Source: an uncultured Clostridium sp.
GTDB taxonomy: Bacteria > Bacillota > Clostridia > TANB77 > CAG-508
Assembly (NCBI GenBank): GCA_930986425.1
Contig: CAKNJR010000001.1
Coordinates: forward strand, 124,001-188,000
Direction: 5' to 3'
DNA length: 64,000 nt
Positions within the stretch are counted from its first letter, which is position 1. Each line of letters opens with the position of its first letter. Below, piece after piece: positions 1 through 9,349 of the stretch. The position numbers were made by a program, and so were the translations under genes. Below the pieces are notes generated by a model, which searched no databases, had not been told where the DNA came from, and saw only the letters and a program-made list of their open reading frames with translations.

Positions 1-1
1 A

Positions 2-1474
2 GAATTTATACTTAATGCAAAGGGCAAACAATTCAAAGCTTTTATCATATATATTGATGGTTTAGTTGACACAACTTCTATAAATGATTTTATATTAAAT
101 CCTCTTATGCTTAAAAATTTTTCAAATCAAAATAACGACCCTCAAATTGTGTCAGAAGCTATTACTACAAATATTAGTGTTAGAAAGGTTAAAAGATTTA
201 ATATTACTGATTACATTTACGAATGTTTGCTTCCTCAAAATAGTGTTAAAAAGATTTCATCTTTTGATGAATTAGTAAAAAATGTTAATTCTGGCGATTG
301 TGCATTATTTGTTGATACTATCAATTTTGCTTTTGATATAGATATAAAAAAATTCGCTCAAAGAAGTATTTCTGAGCCAAAAAATGAACCTGTAGTTAGA
401 GGTTCACAGGAGGCATTTGTTGAAAATTTAAGGACTAACACTTCTCTAATTAGAAGAAATATAAATAATGAAAATTTGATTATTGAAAATATTACAATTG
501 GAAAAACAAATAAAAATAACTGTGCTGTTTGCTATATTAAAGATATTGCAAATTCTAGCTTAGTTTCCGAAACAAAATATAGATTAAATAACCTTGATGT
601 TGATTATGTTCTTTCTAGTAGTGAACTTATTCAGCTTATTAAAGATGACCCTGAAACTACTTTACCTGAAATAATGACTACTGAAAGAGCAGATAAAGCT
701 TGCTCATATTTATTACAAGGTAGAGTGATTATCATTTATAATGGTTCACCTTATGCACTTATACTTCCCATTACGCTTTTTGATTTTATATCGTCTGGGG
801 AAGATGTTAATTTAAACTATCATTTTGCAAATTTACTAAAAATTATTAGAGGAATTGCCTTTTTTATAACTTTACTTTTGCCGGGACTTTATTTAGCAAT
901 AACAATCTATCATAGAGAACTTTTGCCTACTGAATTATTATATTCAATTGTAGCATCCCGTGTAAACGTTCCTTTTCCTATTTTAGTAGAAATTCTTATA
1001 ATGGAACTTTCTTTTGAATTAATAAGAGAAGCTGGCCTTAGAGTTCCTTCTCCTCTTGGTTCAACTGTTGGTATTGTTGGTGCTCTGGTTTTAGGAGAAG
1101 CTGCAGTTTCAGCAAGTATTGTTTCTCCAATATTAATAATTATAATTGCAATTACAGCAATTTCATCATTTGCCATACCAGATTTTTCACTTGGCTTTCA
1201 CTTAAGAATTGCAAGATTTGCTTATACACTTCTAGGTTCTCTTTGTGGATTCTTAGGAATTGGTGTTGGCTTATTTATACACTTAATTACACTATGTTCT
1301 CTAAAATCTTTTGGAGTGCCTTACCTTTCTCCATATATGCCTAAGACAAATATTAGAAATAATAGCTATTTACTAAAACCAGTATGGAAAAGAGAAAAAA
1401 GGTCTGACTTTTTAAATACAAAAAGAACTACAGTTCAAGATAATATAAGTATGAAGTGGAGAGAGAAAAATTAA
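2..1474 (+). CDS. Spore germination protein GerA family, A subunit (5' end outside window)
   Basis: Membrane subunit of a germinant receptor, which detects nutrients in the inner spore membrane and triggers germination. The frame is open from base 2 with no start codon, and the first in-window residues (YIDGLVD, then FILNPLM) match the middle of the family's N-terminal soluble domain, so the ATG at 107 is internal and the true start lies upstream. The C-terminal half holds about five hydrophobic segments and the typical PSPLGSTVGIVGALVLGEAAV-like stretch. It is followed at short spacing by the B and C subunit genes, the classical A-B-C operon order. Family assignment is secure; which germinant it senses cannot be said. 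Confidence 0.93.
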   Translation, partial: EFILNAKGKQFKAFIIYIDGLVDTTSINDFILNPLMLKNFSNQNNDPQIVSEAITTNISVRKVKRFNITDYIYECLLPQNSVKKISSFDELVKNVNSGDCALFVDTINFAFDIDIKKFAQRSISEPKNEPVVRGSQEAFVENLRTNTSLIRRNINNENLIIENITIGKTNKNNCAVCYIKDIANSSLVSETKYRLNNLDVDYVLSSSELIQLIKDDPETTLPEIMTTERADKACSYLLQGRVIIIYNGSPYALILPITLFDFISSGEDVNLNYHFANLLKIIRGIAFFITLLLPGLYLAITIYHRELLPTELLYSIVASRVNVPFPILVEILIMELSFELIREAGLRVPSPLGSTVGIVGALVLGEAAVSASIVSPILIIIIAITAISSFAIPDFSLGFHLRIARFAYTLLGSLCGFLGIGVGLFIHLITLCSLKSFGVPYLSPYMPKTNIRNNSYLLKPVWKREKRSDFLNTKRTTVQDNISMKWREKN

Positions 1475-1546
1475 TATTATTTTCGAAAATTATATGCTTA
1501 AAAATTATTTAAAAAAAGCAAATATTAAGAAAGGAGTTAATATTTT

Positions 1547-2650
1547 ATGAATAATAACAAAATTGGTTTTGTAGAATCAATATCCCTTACCTTAATTGTT
1601 ATTATAAGTCATATTTTACTTAACCTGCCTAATGAAATATTAGGTTCTACTGCATCTAGCGGACCACTCAATGTTATTTACATTACCGTCCTTGCTGTAA
1701 TCATATTTTTAGTTTTTAATAAACTCTTTTCTTCATTTCAAGGTAAAGACATTCTAGATGTGGCAGAATTTGTTGGTGGAAGTATTCTAAAAAAAGTAGT
1801 TTCAATTATTTACACATTATATTTTATCTTTACTTGCGGAATACTCTTACTAAACTTTGCTAACACATTAAAAACAATTTATTTACAAGACATGCCTACA
1901 TCACTTATTTGCCTAGTATTTATACTAATTGCACTTATTGCAAATCAATTTGGCTTTAAAAATGTAAGTAGAACAAATGCCATTATATTGCCATTTATTG
2001 TTGTAGCCATTTTAATAATATTCTTTGCTTTATCAGTTCGTTTTGTACCCGAAAGGTTCTTTCCTGTTTTAGGATATGGAGTAAATAATACATTTATATT
2101 AGGTGCTACAAACATATTTGCTTTTGGTCAAATCATTCTTTTATTTTTATTGAGGTCTCATCATAAAGAGCCAAAGGATACCAAGAAAATAGGATTAACT
2201 TCAATAATATTGTCAGGATTAATACTATTTATAAGTGTTACCGCACTTATTTTAATATTTCCCTTCGCAACTGGTGGAGAAGGAATACTTTCTATATATA
2301 TGATAACTAGAAGTATTCAATTTGGAACATTTTTCCAAAGAGTTGATGCATTCTTTATATTAATATGGGTATTAACATTTTTCTCATATTTATCAGTAAT
2401 TTTTGCCTTTACCTTAAAAATTACTAACAAAAATTTGAAAACGCAAAATTCAAATATTCCTGCATTTTTAATTGGATTAGGAGTTTTTATTGTTACACTA
2501 ATACCTCAAAATATTGCACAAATAAGATTTGCTGAAAATGTTATTTACAAATATATCTGTTTAATTATTGTATTTGGAATGAGTTTTGCCATCTTACTTT
2601 TGGGATATTTGAAGAAGGATAAAAAAGGTATGGTTACAATTCGTAGCTAA
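1547..2650 (+). CDS. Endospore germination permease, GerB family
   Basis: B subunit of the germinant receptor, a 367-residue integral membrane protein of the amino-acid permease superfamily (GerAB/ArcD type) that binds or admits the germinant in the inner spore membrane. About ten hydrophobic segments span the whole length. The start ATG follows a GAAAGGAG ribosome binding site. It lies 72 bases after the A subunit and 77 before the C subunit, so the three are probably one sporulation-time transcript. The conserved early motif NLPNEILG is in the place where the family has a similar conserved loop. Substrate is unknown. Confidence 0.9.
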   Translation: MNNNKIGFVESISLTLIVIISHILLNLPNEILGSTASSGPLNVIYITVLAVIIFLVFNKLFSSFQGKDILDVAEFVGGSILKKVVSIIYTLYFIFTCGILLLNFANTLKTIYLQDMPTSLICLVFILIALIANQFGFKNVSRTNAIILPFIVVAILIIFFALSVRFVPERFFPVLGYGVNNTFILGATNIFAFGQIILLFLLRSHHKEPKDTKKIGLTSIILSGLILFISVTALILIFPFATGGEGILSIYMITRSIQFGTFFQRVDAFFILIWVLTFFSYLSVIFAFTLKITNKNLKTQNSNIPAFLIGLGVFIVTLIPQNIAQIRFAENVIYKYICLIIVFGMSFAILLLGYLKKDKKGMVTIRS

Positions 2651-2727
2651 AATATTTTATAGGATTTATTGTAGCTTTTATAATTTCAGTTATAAATATA
2701 TTATTTTTTAAAGGAGGTTTGAATTAG

Positions 2728-3984
2728 TTGAAAGCGAAAAAAATATTAGTATTTATGCTTATAGTTGTTTTAATATTAATAACATTATTCGGAATGAATT
2801 CTGTAACATCTATGGATAATTTAGCATATGTAGTCGCAGTTGGTTTCGATATTAAAGATACTGGAAAATTAGAACTTAGCTTTCAGATTGCCCTTCCATC
2901 CGGAAGTGAAGGCGGTTCTTCTGGTTCAAGCTCATCCCAATCTTCTAGCTCTATTGTGACTAGTGTTGAATGTAACTCCTTTGAATCTGGAGTTAACTTA
3001 GTTAATTCATATTTAAGTAAAGAATTAAATTTATCACATTGCAAAGCAGTAGTATTTTCAGAAGAAATAGCATCACAAGGAATTGGAGAATATTTATACA
3101 CTTTAATTAACCATGTTGAAATAAGACCAACTTGTAATGTAATAATTTCAAAATGCAATGCAAAATATTTTTTGAACAATTCAAGTCCTATGCTAGAACA
3201 ACTATCTTCAAAATATTACGAAATTGCTTCTACATCTGAAAGAGTTACAGGATACACTTATAACATTACTTTACTAGACTTTTTCTCAGATTTTGCTGAT
3301 TCTTTTACTGAATGCTTTGCTACACTTGGAAGTGTTAATGATGGTGATATTAGCAATACAGGAGATAATAACGACCAGCTTAGTTCAAGTTTATCTAATG
3401 AAGGAACCGATGATAGTTATGTTGCCTCTGAAACACCTATAGATTCTCAAAAGAATATTGAAAACCTAGGCTTAGCCGTTTTTAAAGGTGACAAATTAGT
3501 TGGTGAACTAAATGGTGTGGAATGTATCGCTCACTTAATATTAACTAATGAACTAGAAAATGCTGTAATTAGTGTTCCAAGTCCATTTGAAAGCACAAAT
3601 TATATTGATTTATATCTTACAAATAGCAAATGTAAGTCTAAAGTATATTTGACAAATGGTACACCATATATAAAACCTAGTATTGATTTAAGTGCACGAA
3701 TAATTAGTATGTCTGATGATTATAAAGATTTAACTGAAGAAAATATTGAACTTATTGAAGAATATGCAAAATATTATGTAGAAAGATTTATTTATGATTA
3801 TTTATATAAAACAGCTAAAGTATTTAAGTCGGATATTACAGCCTTTGGTAAATATGCTGTTTCAAATTTTGCAACTATTGATGAATGGAATAAATACAAC
3901 TGGCTAGATAATTACCAAAATTCTTTCTTTAATGTGGATATAAATGTGGATATTGTTTCTAGATACTTGTTGATTGATACTTGA
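2728..3984 (+). CDS. Ger(x)C family germination protein without a lipobox
   Basis: C subunit of the germinant receptor, normally a lipoprotein on the outer face of the inner spore membrane. The TTG start at 2728 is preceded by AAAGGAGGT at good spacing. After one N-terminal hydrophobic segment comes the family-typical NLAYVVAVGFD stretch, and the C-terminal half has the Ger(x)C-like pattern ending in an amphipathic region. Two oddities: the segment ends LFGMNSVTSMD, with no cysteine where GCWD is expected, so no lipid anchor can be added; and there are low-complexity serine-glycine (about residues 58-76) and acidic Ser/Asn/Asp (about 205-235) insertions. Last gene of the ger operon. Confidence 0.87.
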   Translation: MKAKKILVFMLIVVLILITLFGMNSVTSMDNLAYVVAVGFDIKDTGKLELSFQIALPSGSEGGSSGSSSSQSSSSIVTSVECNSFESGVNLVNSYLSKELNLSHCKAVVFSEEIASQGIGEYLYTLINHVEIRPTCNVIISKCNAKYFLNNSSPMLEQLSSKYYEIASTSERVTGYTYNITLLDFFSDFADSFTECFATLGSVNDGDISNTGDNNDQLSSSLSNEGTDDSYVASETPIDSQKNIENLGLAVFKGDKLVGELNGVECIAHLILTNELENAVISVPSPFESTNYIDLYLTNSKCKSKVYLTNGTPYIKPSIDLSARIISMSDDYKDLTEENIELIEEYAKYYVERFIYDYLYKTAKVFKSDITAFGKYAVSNFATIDEWNKYNWLDNYQNSFFNVDINVDIVSRYLLIDT

Positions 3985-4023
3985 TTAAAATTTTATTTGT
4001 ATACGTTTTTTCGTTCAAAGTAA

Positions 4024-4052
4024 TTGACAAAAATAATTTTTATGTATATAAT
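4024..4052 (+). promoter_or_regulatory. Consensus sigma-A promoter of the putative small RNA
   Basis: TTGACA (4024-4029), a 17-base spacer and TATAAT (4047-4052): a perfect match to the housekeeping promoter consensus. It points into a 90-base region without a coding sequence on this strand, which argues for a dedicated RNA transcript starting near 4059. Confidence 0.8.
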
Positions 4053-4058
4053 AGATGT

Positions 4059-4151
4059 AGAAAATGGAGAAACCACAAACGTGGTTCACTTCTCCTAAAT
4101 GTGTTTTGACACATCTAACTCGGGAAAGTTTACAGATGTGTCTGTTTTTTT
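4059..4151 (+). ncRNA. Putative small non-coding RNA, class not recognised
   Basis: A unit of about 93 bases bounded by a perfect promoter and a strong terminator. It contains a two-part hairpin: GGAGA/TCTCC outside, AACCAC-AAAC-GTGGTT inside (about 4065-4095). A second hairpin (4108-4116 with 4134-4142, nine perfect pairs) ends in a T-run and is the terminator. An alternative stem ATGTGT-TTTG-ACACAT (about 4099-4114) would compete with the terminator, as in attenuators, but no same-strand gene follows: the next gene, rnr, is convergent and ends at 4150. I do not recognise 6S, SRP, tmRNA or a known riboswitch. It could act in trans, or antisense on the rnr 3' end. Confidence 0.6.
4108..4151 (+). 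terminator. Intrinsic terminator of the small RNA
   Basis: GACACATCT (4108-4116) pairs perfectly with AGATGTGTC (4134-4142), followed by TGTTTTTTT. There is no T-run on the opposite strand, so it works for rightward transcripts only. Confidence 0.8.
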
Positions 4152-6117
4152 ATACCAACTTAAAATCTATCTTTCTCGTTTGCTTATCTGCAAATACAAC
4201 TTCAATTTTTACTTTTTGTCCAAGTTTGTATACTTTTTTAGTTTCTTTTCCTATTAGTTGTTTATTCATGTCATCATAAATGTAATAATCATCATTTATT
4301 TCTGCAAGCCTAATTAGCCCTTCTACTGTGTTATCTAATTGTACAAACATTCCCCAACTTGTTATACTTGAAATAATACCATCATATTGCTCGCCAATTT
4401 TATCTTGCATATATTCAGCCATTTTGATATCTTCACTTGCTCTTTCTGCTTTTGTAGCATTTTGCTCACACTCAGAAGAGCTCTCAGCATATTTTATTGC
4501 TTGCTTTTCTAGTTTTGCCTTTGTGTTTTCATCAATTATATCATTTACTGCCTGATTACGCTTAACATTTTTGCTTTTATTAGATTCTGTACTCATAAAC
4601 TCTAAGTATTTTGATATAACCCTATGTATAAACAAATCAGGATATCTACGAATTGGTGATGTAAAATGGCAATAATATTTACTTGAAATACCAAAGTGTC
4701 CTTTATTTTCCGCTTCATATCTTGCAACTTTTAAGGTTCTTAAAAGCAAATTAGAAACTACCCTTTCTTCATCCTTTCCTTTTACATCTTCTAATATTTG
4801 TGAAAATGCTTTTGGCTTCACATCATCCAATTTTCCTTTTACTCTATATCCAAAATTAAACAGATATTTATTTAATTCTTTTACTTTATCGCTATCTGGC
4901 TTTTCATGAACTCTATAAATAAAAGGTAGCTCTAACCAATAAAATCTTTCTGCGACTGTTTCATTTGCTGTTAGCATAAATTGCTCAATTATTTCATGTG
5001 CAAAGTTTGTTTCGTAAGGCCTTATATCTATTGGTTTGCCATTTTTATCTAAAGTAATTTTACTTTCCGGTATATCTAAAGATAAATACCCATCTTTTAG
5101 TCTTCTTTCTTTCAAAATTAAGGCTAATTCTTTCATTCTATCAAAATGCGAAATATATGGTTCATATTTTGATAATACCTTTTCATCGCTTCTTTCGATT
5201 ATTTTATATACGTCATTATAATTCATTCTTTTAGTTACTTTTATAATGCTTTTGAAAATATCATTATCTATAACTTTTCCTTTTGAATCTATTTTCATTA
5301 TAACTGAAATGGCATATCTATCTTTACCTTCATTTAAGCTACAACATCCATTTGACAATTCAGTTGGAAGCATTGGAATAACGCTACCAAGCATATACAC
5401 ACTTGTACCTCTTTTTATTGCTTCTTTATTAAGTAAGCTTCCATCTTGCACATAGTAGCTTACATCAGCAATATGCACTCCAAGTGTATATGTTCCATCA
5501 TCATTTTTATCTACGCAAACAGCGTCATCTAAATCTTTTGCATCTTCTCCGTCAATAGTAGAAATTTCTTTATCCCTCAAATCCACTCTACCATTTGGAA
5601 CAATTTCTTTTTTACTTACTCTTTTAGCTTCTTCTAAAACATTTTTAGGAAATTCACTTTCTAAATTATATTCTTTTATAATTGAAAGCATATCCACACC
5701 AGTTTCGTCTTCATATCCTAAAACTTCGACAATCTTCCCTTCTGCCTTCATACCCGTTCTAGGATATTTAGTAATTTTTACTACAACTTTTTGATGATTT
5801 TTTGCTTTTCCAAAATTAGATTTCGATATAAAAATGTCTGTTCCAAGAGCGTTATCATCTGGTATAACAAATCCAAAATTTCTACTTTTTTCAAAAGTTC
5901 CTACTACTTGTTTTGTGTTTCTTTCCACAACTTGAACAATGGCACCTTCTTTACTGTTGCCACTATTTTCATCTATTATTTTTACTTCAACCATGTCTCC
6001 ATTCATAGCATCTTTTTTGTTCTTTTTTGCTATGAAAATGTCTGGCTCATCATCTGAGATTTTTACGAAGCCAAACCCTCTCTCATGTCCTATAAATTTT
6101 CCTTTTAATAAATCCAT
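4150..6117 (-). CDS. rnr: Ribonuclease R, 3'-5' exoribonuclease
   Basis: Hydrolytic 3'-5' exoribonuclease of the RNB family that degrades structured RNA and takes part in rRNA and tmRNA quality control. Order of domains: cold-shock/OB domains from residue 1 (GFGFV and FGFV motifs), RNB catalytic core with the metal-binding signature GEDAKDLDDAV (about residue 190), the TSPIRRYPDL motif (about 490), and a C-terminal S1 domain. At 655 residues it is shorter than the Bacillus enzyme because it lacks the N-terminal helix-turn-helix extension; the protein begins directly with the first OB domain. It lies next to secG, a common clostridial pairing. Confidence 0.95.
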   Translation of the reverse strand: MDLLKGKFIGHERGFGFVKISDDEPDIFIAKKNKKDAMNGDMVEVKIIDENSGNSKEGAIVQVVERNTKQVVGTFEKSRNFGFVIPDDNALGTDIFISKSNFGKAKNHQKVVVKITKYPRTGMKAEGKIVEVLGYEDETGVDMLSIIKEYNLESEFPKNVLEEAKRVSKKEIVPNGRVDLRDKEISTIDGEDAKDLDDAVCVDKNDDGTYTLGVHIADVSYYVQDGSLLNKEAIKRGTSVYMLGSVIPMLPTELSNGCCSLNEGKDRYAISVIMKIDSKGKVIDNDIFKSIIKVTKRMNYNDVYKIIERSDEKVLSKYEPYISHFDRMKELALILKERRLKDGYLSLDIPESKITLDKNGKPIDIRPYETNFAHEIIEQFMLTANETVAERFYWLELPFIYRVHEKPDSDKVKELNKYLFNFGYRVKGKLDDVKPKAFSQILEDVKGKDEERVVSNLLLRTLKVARYEAENKGHFGISSKYYCHFTSPIRRYPDLFIHRVISKYLEFMSTESNKSKNVKRNQAVNDIIDENTKAKLEKQAIKYAESSSECEQNATKAERASEDIKMAEYMQDKIGEQYDGIISSITSWGMFVQLDNTVEGLIRLAEINDDYYIYDDMNKQLIGKETKKVYKLGQKVKIEVVFADKQTRKIDFKLV

Positions 6118-6213
6118 TTCTATCCTTTCAATTATTTAATAAAACTTTTTATTTTGTAAAATAATAAAAATTCTTATTTTTTATATCTTTAAGTTAATTT
6201 GCATACTTATCGC

Positions 6214-6247
6214 ATAGAAAAAGAGTGCATTTTGTTTATGCACTCTT
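6214..6247 (-). terminator. Intrinsic terminator after secG
   Basis: On the minus strand AAGAGTGCAT, a seven-base loop and ATGCACTCTT are followed by TTTTTCT. It sits between secG and rnr, so transcription from secG is at least partly ended before rnr. Confidence 0.75.
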
Positions 6248-6253
6248 AATTAT

Positions 6254-6505
6254 TTATAATACATATAATATTCCTAAAACTATTGTAAGTATTGCAAAAA
6301 TAACACCAACAATTATTGTATTTTTTTGGATTCTTCCAGTTTTTGTTCTACTTTTATTTTTATCAAAATATTTATTTGCTCTAGGATTTTCAGCAATGTC
6401 TTCCATTGAATTGTTGTTTTCTTTATTTTGCAATAATGTCATTATAATTAAAACTGCACAAACTATTAAATATACTACTGTTATTATATTTCTTGCGATT
6501 TCCAT
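6254..6505 (-). CDS. secG: Preprotein translocase subunit SecG
   Basis: Small membrane subunit of the SecYEG protein-export channel. The 83-residue protein has two hydrophobic helices (about residues 5-25 and 63-82) joined by a polar, Asn/Lys-rich loop, the usual SecG topology, with the LLQ motif after the first helix. The start is preceded by an AGGAAG-type site. It lies upstream of rnr, the common gene order in Firmicutes, although a terminator separates them here. Confidence 0.88.
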   Translation of the reverse strand: MEIARNIITVVYLIVCAVLIIMTLLQNKENNNSMEDIAENPRANKYFDKNKSRTKTGRIQKNTIIVGVIFAILTIVLGILYVL

Positions 6506-6601
6506 TTTGAACTTCCTCTCTCTCTTTGCTTATATATTATCAAGCATACTTTTCACAATATAATATATATTATCATATTTTTATTAAAAAATCAATAGTT
6601 A

Positions 6602-8578
6602 TCATAATGTTTTTGCTTCTTCTGTTTTTTCTTTTTGCTTATTATATTTTTCTATTATCTGACCTAGTGCTTCAGCAAAATCTTGTAATGTAACAATTTT
6701 AATACTTGGTGCTTTATTATCTATATAATCATCAACAACTTGTTTTAACTTATATAGATTATTAAGCTCTGGAAGAAGTATTTTTGCATTTTTATTAGCT
6801 CTATCTATAAGCTTTTCTTTTATTGTAACTATATCTTCATTACTTGCACAAGATATTCTTTGGAATATTTGATAAGGGTCACTATATTTAAATATAGGTA
6901 TTTCCATGCATTCCTTATCAAACATATCATAGAATTTTTCCATTTTCATTGGGATATTCTTGAATATTCCATCTGCTTTTTCTCTATACATTTTGTCTTT
7001 TAATTGATTATTCAAATCTCTAAATCTTGTTAAAATTTCTTGCATTTCAGGTATATTTTCATCAATAGATAATTGCTTTATTTGCTCTTCTGCATCTTCA
7101 CAATAATCTGAAGTTATTGATGATATATTCATACCATTTAAAAATACACTATTTATTGTTTGAATATCATATTCTATTAATCCCTTTTTTATGAAATACG
7201 TGAAATATGTGTATATTTTCAATAAATCTATTAATTGTATCTCGCCTTTTTTTACTGATTCTAACACTTCTGAAATAACCTTTGGGAATTGGTCATCAGA
7301 TATTTTCCAATACTCTTCAGTAAGTAATCTCTTATATCCTGGAAGCTTATCTGTATCAACAGTATTTATTATATCTTCCATATCCTTCTTAAATGTTTTC
7401 ATATCAAAGATTCTAGTTCTTACATATATTTCAATAAATTTAAAGAATCTATATTCAGTTTTAAAGTTGTAATAATAATTATTATCAAATTCTTTTATAT
7501 AAAATTGTCTATTGTCCATGAATACTCTTGAAGAAACGACTAATGATTTGTATTCTTCATTATCATTAATATTTACAAATTTATCCTTTGTAACTTTTCC
7601 GGCTTTAATTTCAAATGATACAGCAATTGTAAATATAAGCATTGTTTGAAGTATTCTATTATTAGTATTTGGGTATGATTTATTTACCATGTCATAGACT
7701 TTTTTGAAATCATTTAATGCATGTTTTAATATTCTTAAATTTCTTGTACCACTCTTTATAAATGTTGAAACAATTAGATTTGTATTTTCTCTTAAAAATC
7801 TAATTAAATCTGTATTATTTTCATATCTAATTAATAAACCATTTATAATATACGTAAATTCAGGAGCATATTCAAAAGTTTCACCAATAAGTTTTTCTTT
7901 TATTCTTTCGTAATCATTTGCTTTATCGAATACATTTTCTATTGTATCTTCTATTTTTTCAACCATTGGCTTATCTGTTGTAAGTAGCTTATCCTCTTTG
8001 TCTAAAAGGTAAGTTGCAATAAATGTTTTCATCTCTAAGTTGCTACTTTTTAATTTTGTAGAAAGCTCTTTCTCATTACAAATTATAATTGTTTTTATGT
8101 GGTCGTGTTCTACGAAATTATTGATATACCCTAATATATCTATAACATCAACATTTGCTCTTTCCAAGTCATCAAAACAAAGTACTTTATCATCTGTTGA
8201 GAAAAAATTTTCATAGTCTATTTTATCTCCATTTTGAGTTACACCAAAAAAGTTGGCCATATCTAATCCAGTTTTTGCATACTCTGGAATGAAAGTTTGC
8301 CCATTACTATCCATATATTTTTTAAGATTTTTATCCATTAATTGTGTAGTCTCAATAAAGATTTTTTTACTAATTTCCTCTAAATTAGATATACCATATA
8401 ATGACATATAAATAGTTGTAAATTTTTTACCATTTATAGTCATGTTTTCAATTTTATTTCTTATTTTATGATTCCAAAAATAAGTTTTACCACTACCCCA
8501 TTCACCATTTATCATAATGGCATAATCTGTATAGTCTGACCTTATATAGTCTAATATACTTTCAACTAAATCATCCAT
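6602..8578 (-). CDS. KAP-family P-loop NTPase
   Basis: A 658-residue predicted ATPase. Walker A GEWGSGKT is at residues 25-32 and a Walker B-type VLCFDDLER near residue 132, followed by IIICNEKELS, the arrangement of KAP NTPases (the family of F-plasmid PifA and many P-loop proteins in phage-defence loci). The rest is long, helical and without recognisable catalytic motifs; no convincing membrane segment is visible, unlike many KAP proteins. It stands alone between secG and comFC, with its own ribosome binding site (GAAAGGA) and no partner effector gene. A role in phage exclusion is possible but only by analogy. Its composition does not differ from its neighbours. Confidence 0.72.
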   Translation of the reverse strand: MDDLVESILDYIRSDYTDYAIMINGEWGSGKTYFWNHKIRNKIENMTINGKKFTTIYMSLYGISNLEEISKKIFIETTQLMDKNLKKYMDSNGQTFIPEYAKTGLDMANFFGVTQNGDKIDYENFFSTDDKVLCFDDLERANVDVIDILGYINNFVEHDHIKTIIICNEKELSTKLKSSNLEMKTFIATYLLDKEDKLLTTDKPMVEKIEDTIENVFDKANDYERIKEKLIGETFEYAPEFTYIINGLLIRYENNTDLIRFLRENTNLIVSTFIKSGTRNLRILKHALNDFKKVYDMVNKSYPNTNNRILQTMLIFTIAVSFEIKAGKVTKDKFVNINDNEEYKSLVVSSRVFMDNRQFYIKEFDNNYYYNFKTEYRFFKFIEIYVRTRIFDMKTFKKDMEDIINTVDTDKLPGYKRLLTEEYWKISDDQFPKVISEVLESVKKGEIQLIDLLKIYTYFTYFIKKGLIEYDIQTINSVFLNGMNISSITSDYCEDAEEQIKQLSIDENIPEMQEILTRFRDLNNQLKDKMYREKADGIFKNIPMKMEKFYDMFDKECMEIPIFKYSDPYQIFQRISCASNEDIVTIKEKLIDRANKNAKILLPELNNLYKLKQVVDDYIDNKAPSIKIVTLQDFAEALGQIIEKYNKQKEKTEEAKTL

Positions 8579-8672
8579 TTTGTCTATCCTTTCTTTTAAT
8601 TTTAATCTTTTGCTATATTCAAAATCCTATTTCTTCATTATTATTTGCATTACTAAACAAATGCTATTTGCT

Positions 8673-9305
8673 TTAGTCTTTTGCAATACTAAGAAATCCT
8701 ATTTTATTTGTCGCTTTAATTATTGTTTTTATGCATTCATTTGCTGTACTTCCTGTTGTATATATATCATCAAACAGTAATACTTTTTTTCCTTTTATTT
8801 TCTCTTCATTTTTTAGAATGTATGTATTCTTAATGTCTTTTTTCCTTTCCTCTGCATTTTTAGTACTTTGAGGTTTTATATTTTTGATTTTTATTAAACA
8901 ATTTGTTTCCATTTTTATTCCAAGTTTTTTTGCAATTAATTCAGTTTGATTATATCCTCTTTCAAGCAGTCTTTTTTTATGCAACGGAACTGGAATAATT
9001 ATATCATAACTTTTTAAAATTCCAAACATTTTTTTATTGTTTTTTATTAAATATGCAAATGTATCTGCTAAATAACTATAATCATTGAATTTATAGTTTA
9101 TTAAAAGATCTCTAATAATATCATCATATTTATAAATAAATATTTTTTTTATTTCTATATTAGTGTTAAAAAGTTCTTTATTAGTTAAATTAATTTCGTG
9201 TTTTTTAATTATTTCTTCACATTTATTACAAATTGGTAATCCTATTTTTCCACATACACCACATTTTATAGGAAAAAATAAATTGAGAGCTTTTTCAAAA
9301 TTCAT
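8673..9305 (-). CDS. comFC: ComF family phosphoribosyltransferase-like protein
   Basis: Homologue of ComFC/GntX, which takes part in natural transformation (DNA uptake) in Firmicutes. The N-terminus carries a zinc-binding pattern of paired cysteines (CGVC...CNKC), followed by the phosphoribosyltransferase fold with VPLHKKRLLERGYNQ and the PRPP-binding motif LLFDDIYTTGST near the C-terminus. The ATG at 9305 is chosen because GAAAGGA precedes it at seven bases; a TTG at 9326 would add seven residues but has no good site. No comFA helicase gene is adjacent. Confidence 0.88.
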   Translation of the reverse strand: MNFEKALNLFFPIKCGVCGKIGLPICNKCEEIIKKHEINLTNKELFNTNIEIKKIFIYKYDDIIRDLLINYKFNDYSYLADTFAYLIKNNKKMFGILKSYDIIIPVPLHKKRLLERGYNQTELIAKKLGIKMETNCLIKIKNIKPQSTKNAEERKKDIKNTYILKNEEKIKGKKVLLFDDIYTTGSTANECIKTIIKATNKIGFLSIAKD

Positions 9306-9349
9306 AAAATTTCCTTTCTGCCCCAATTTAATTTTAATATTTTTACATT

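Noticed and set aside
4064..4279. 71-residue open frame on the plus strand
   Set aside because: It runs through the small-RNA hairpins and antisense to the rnr 3' end and has no proper ribosome binding site.
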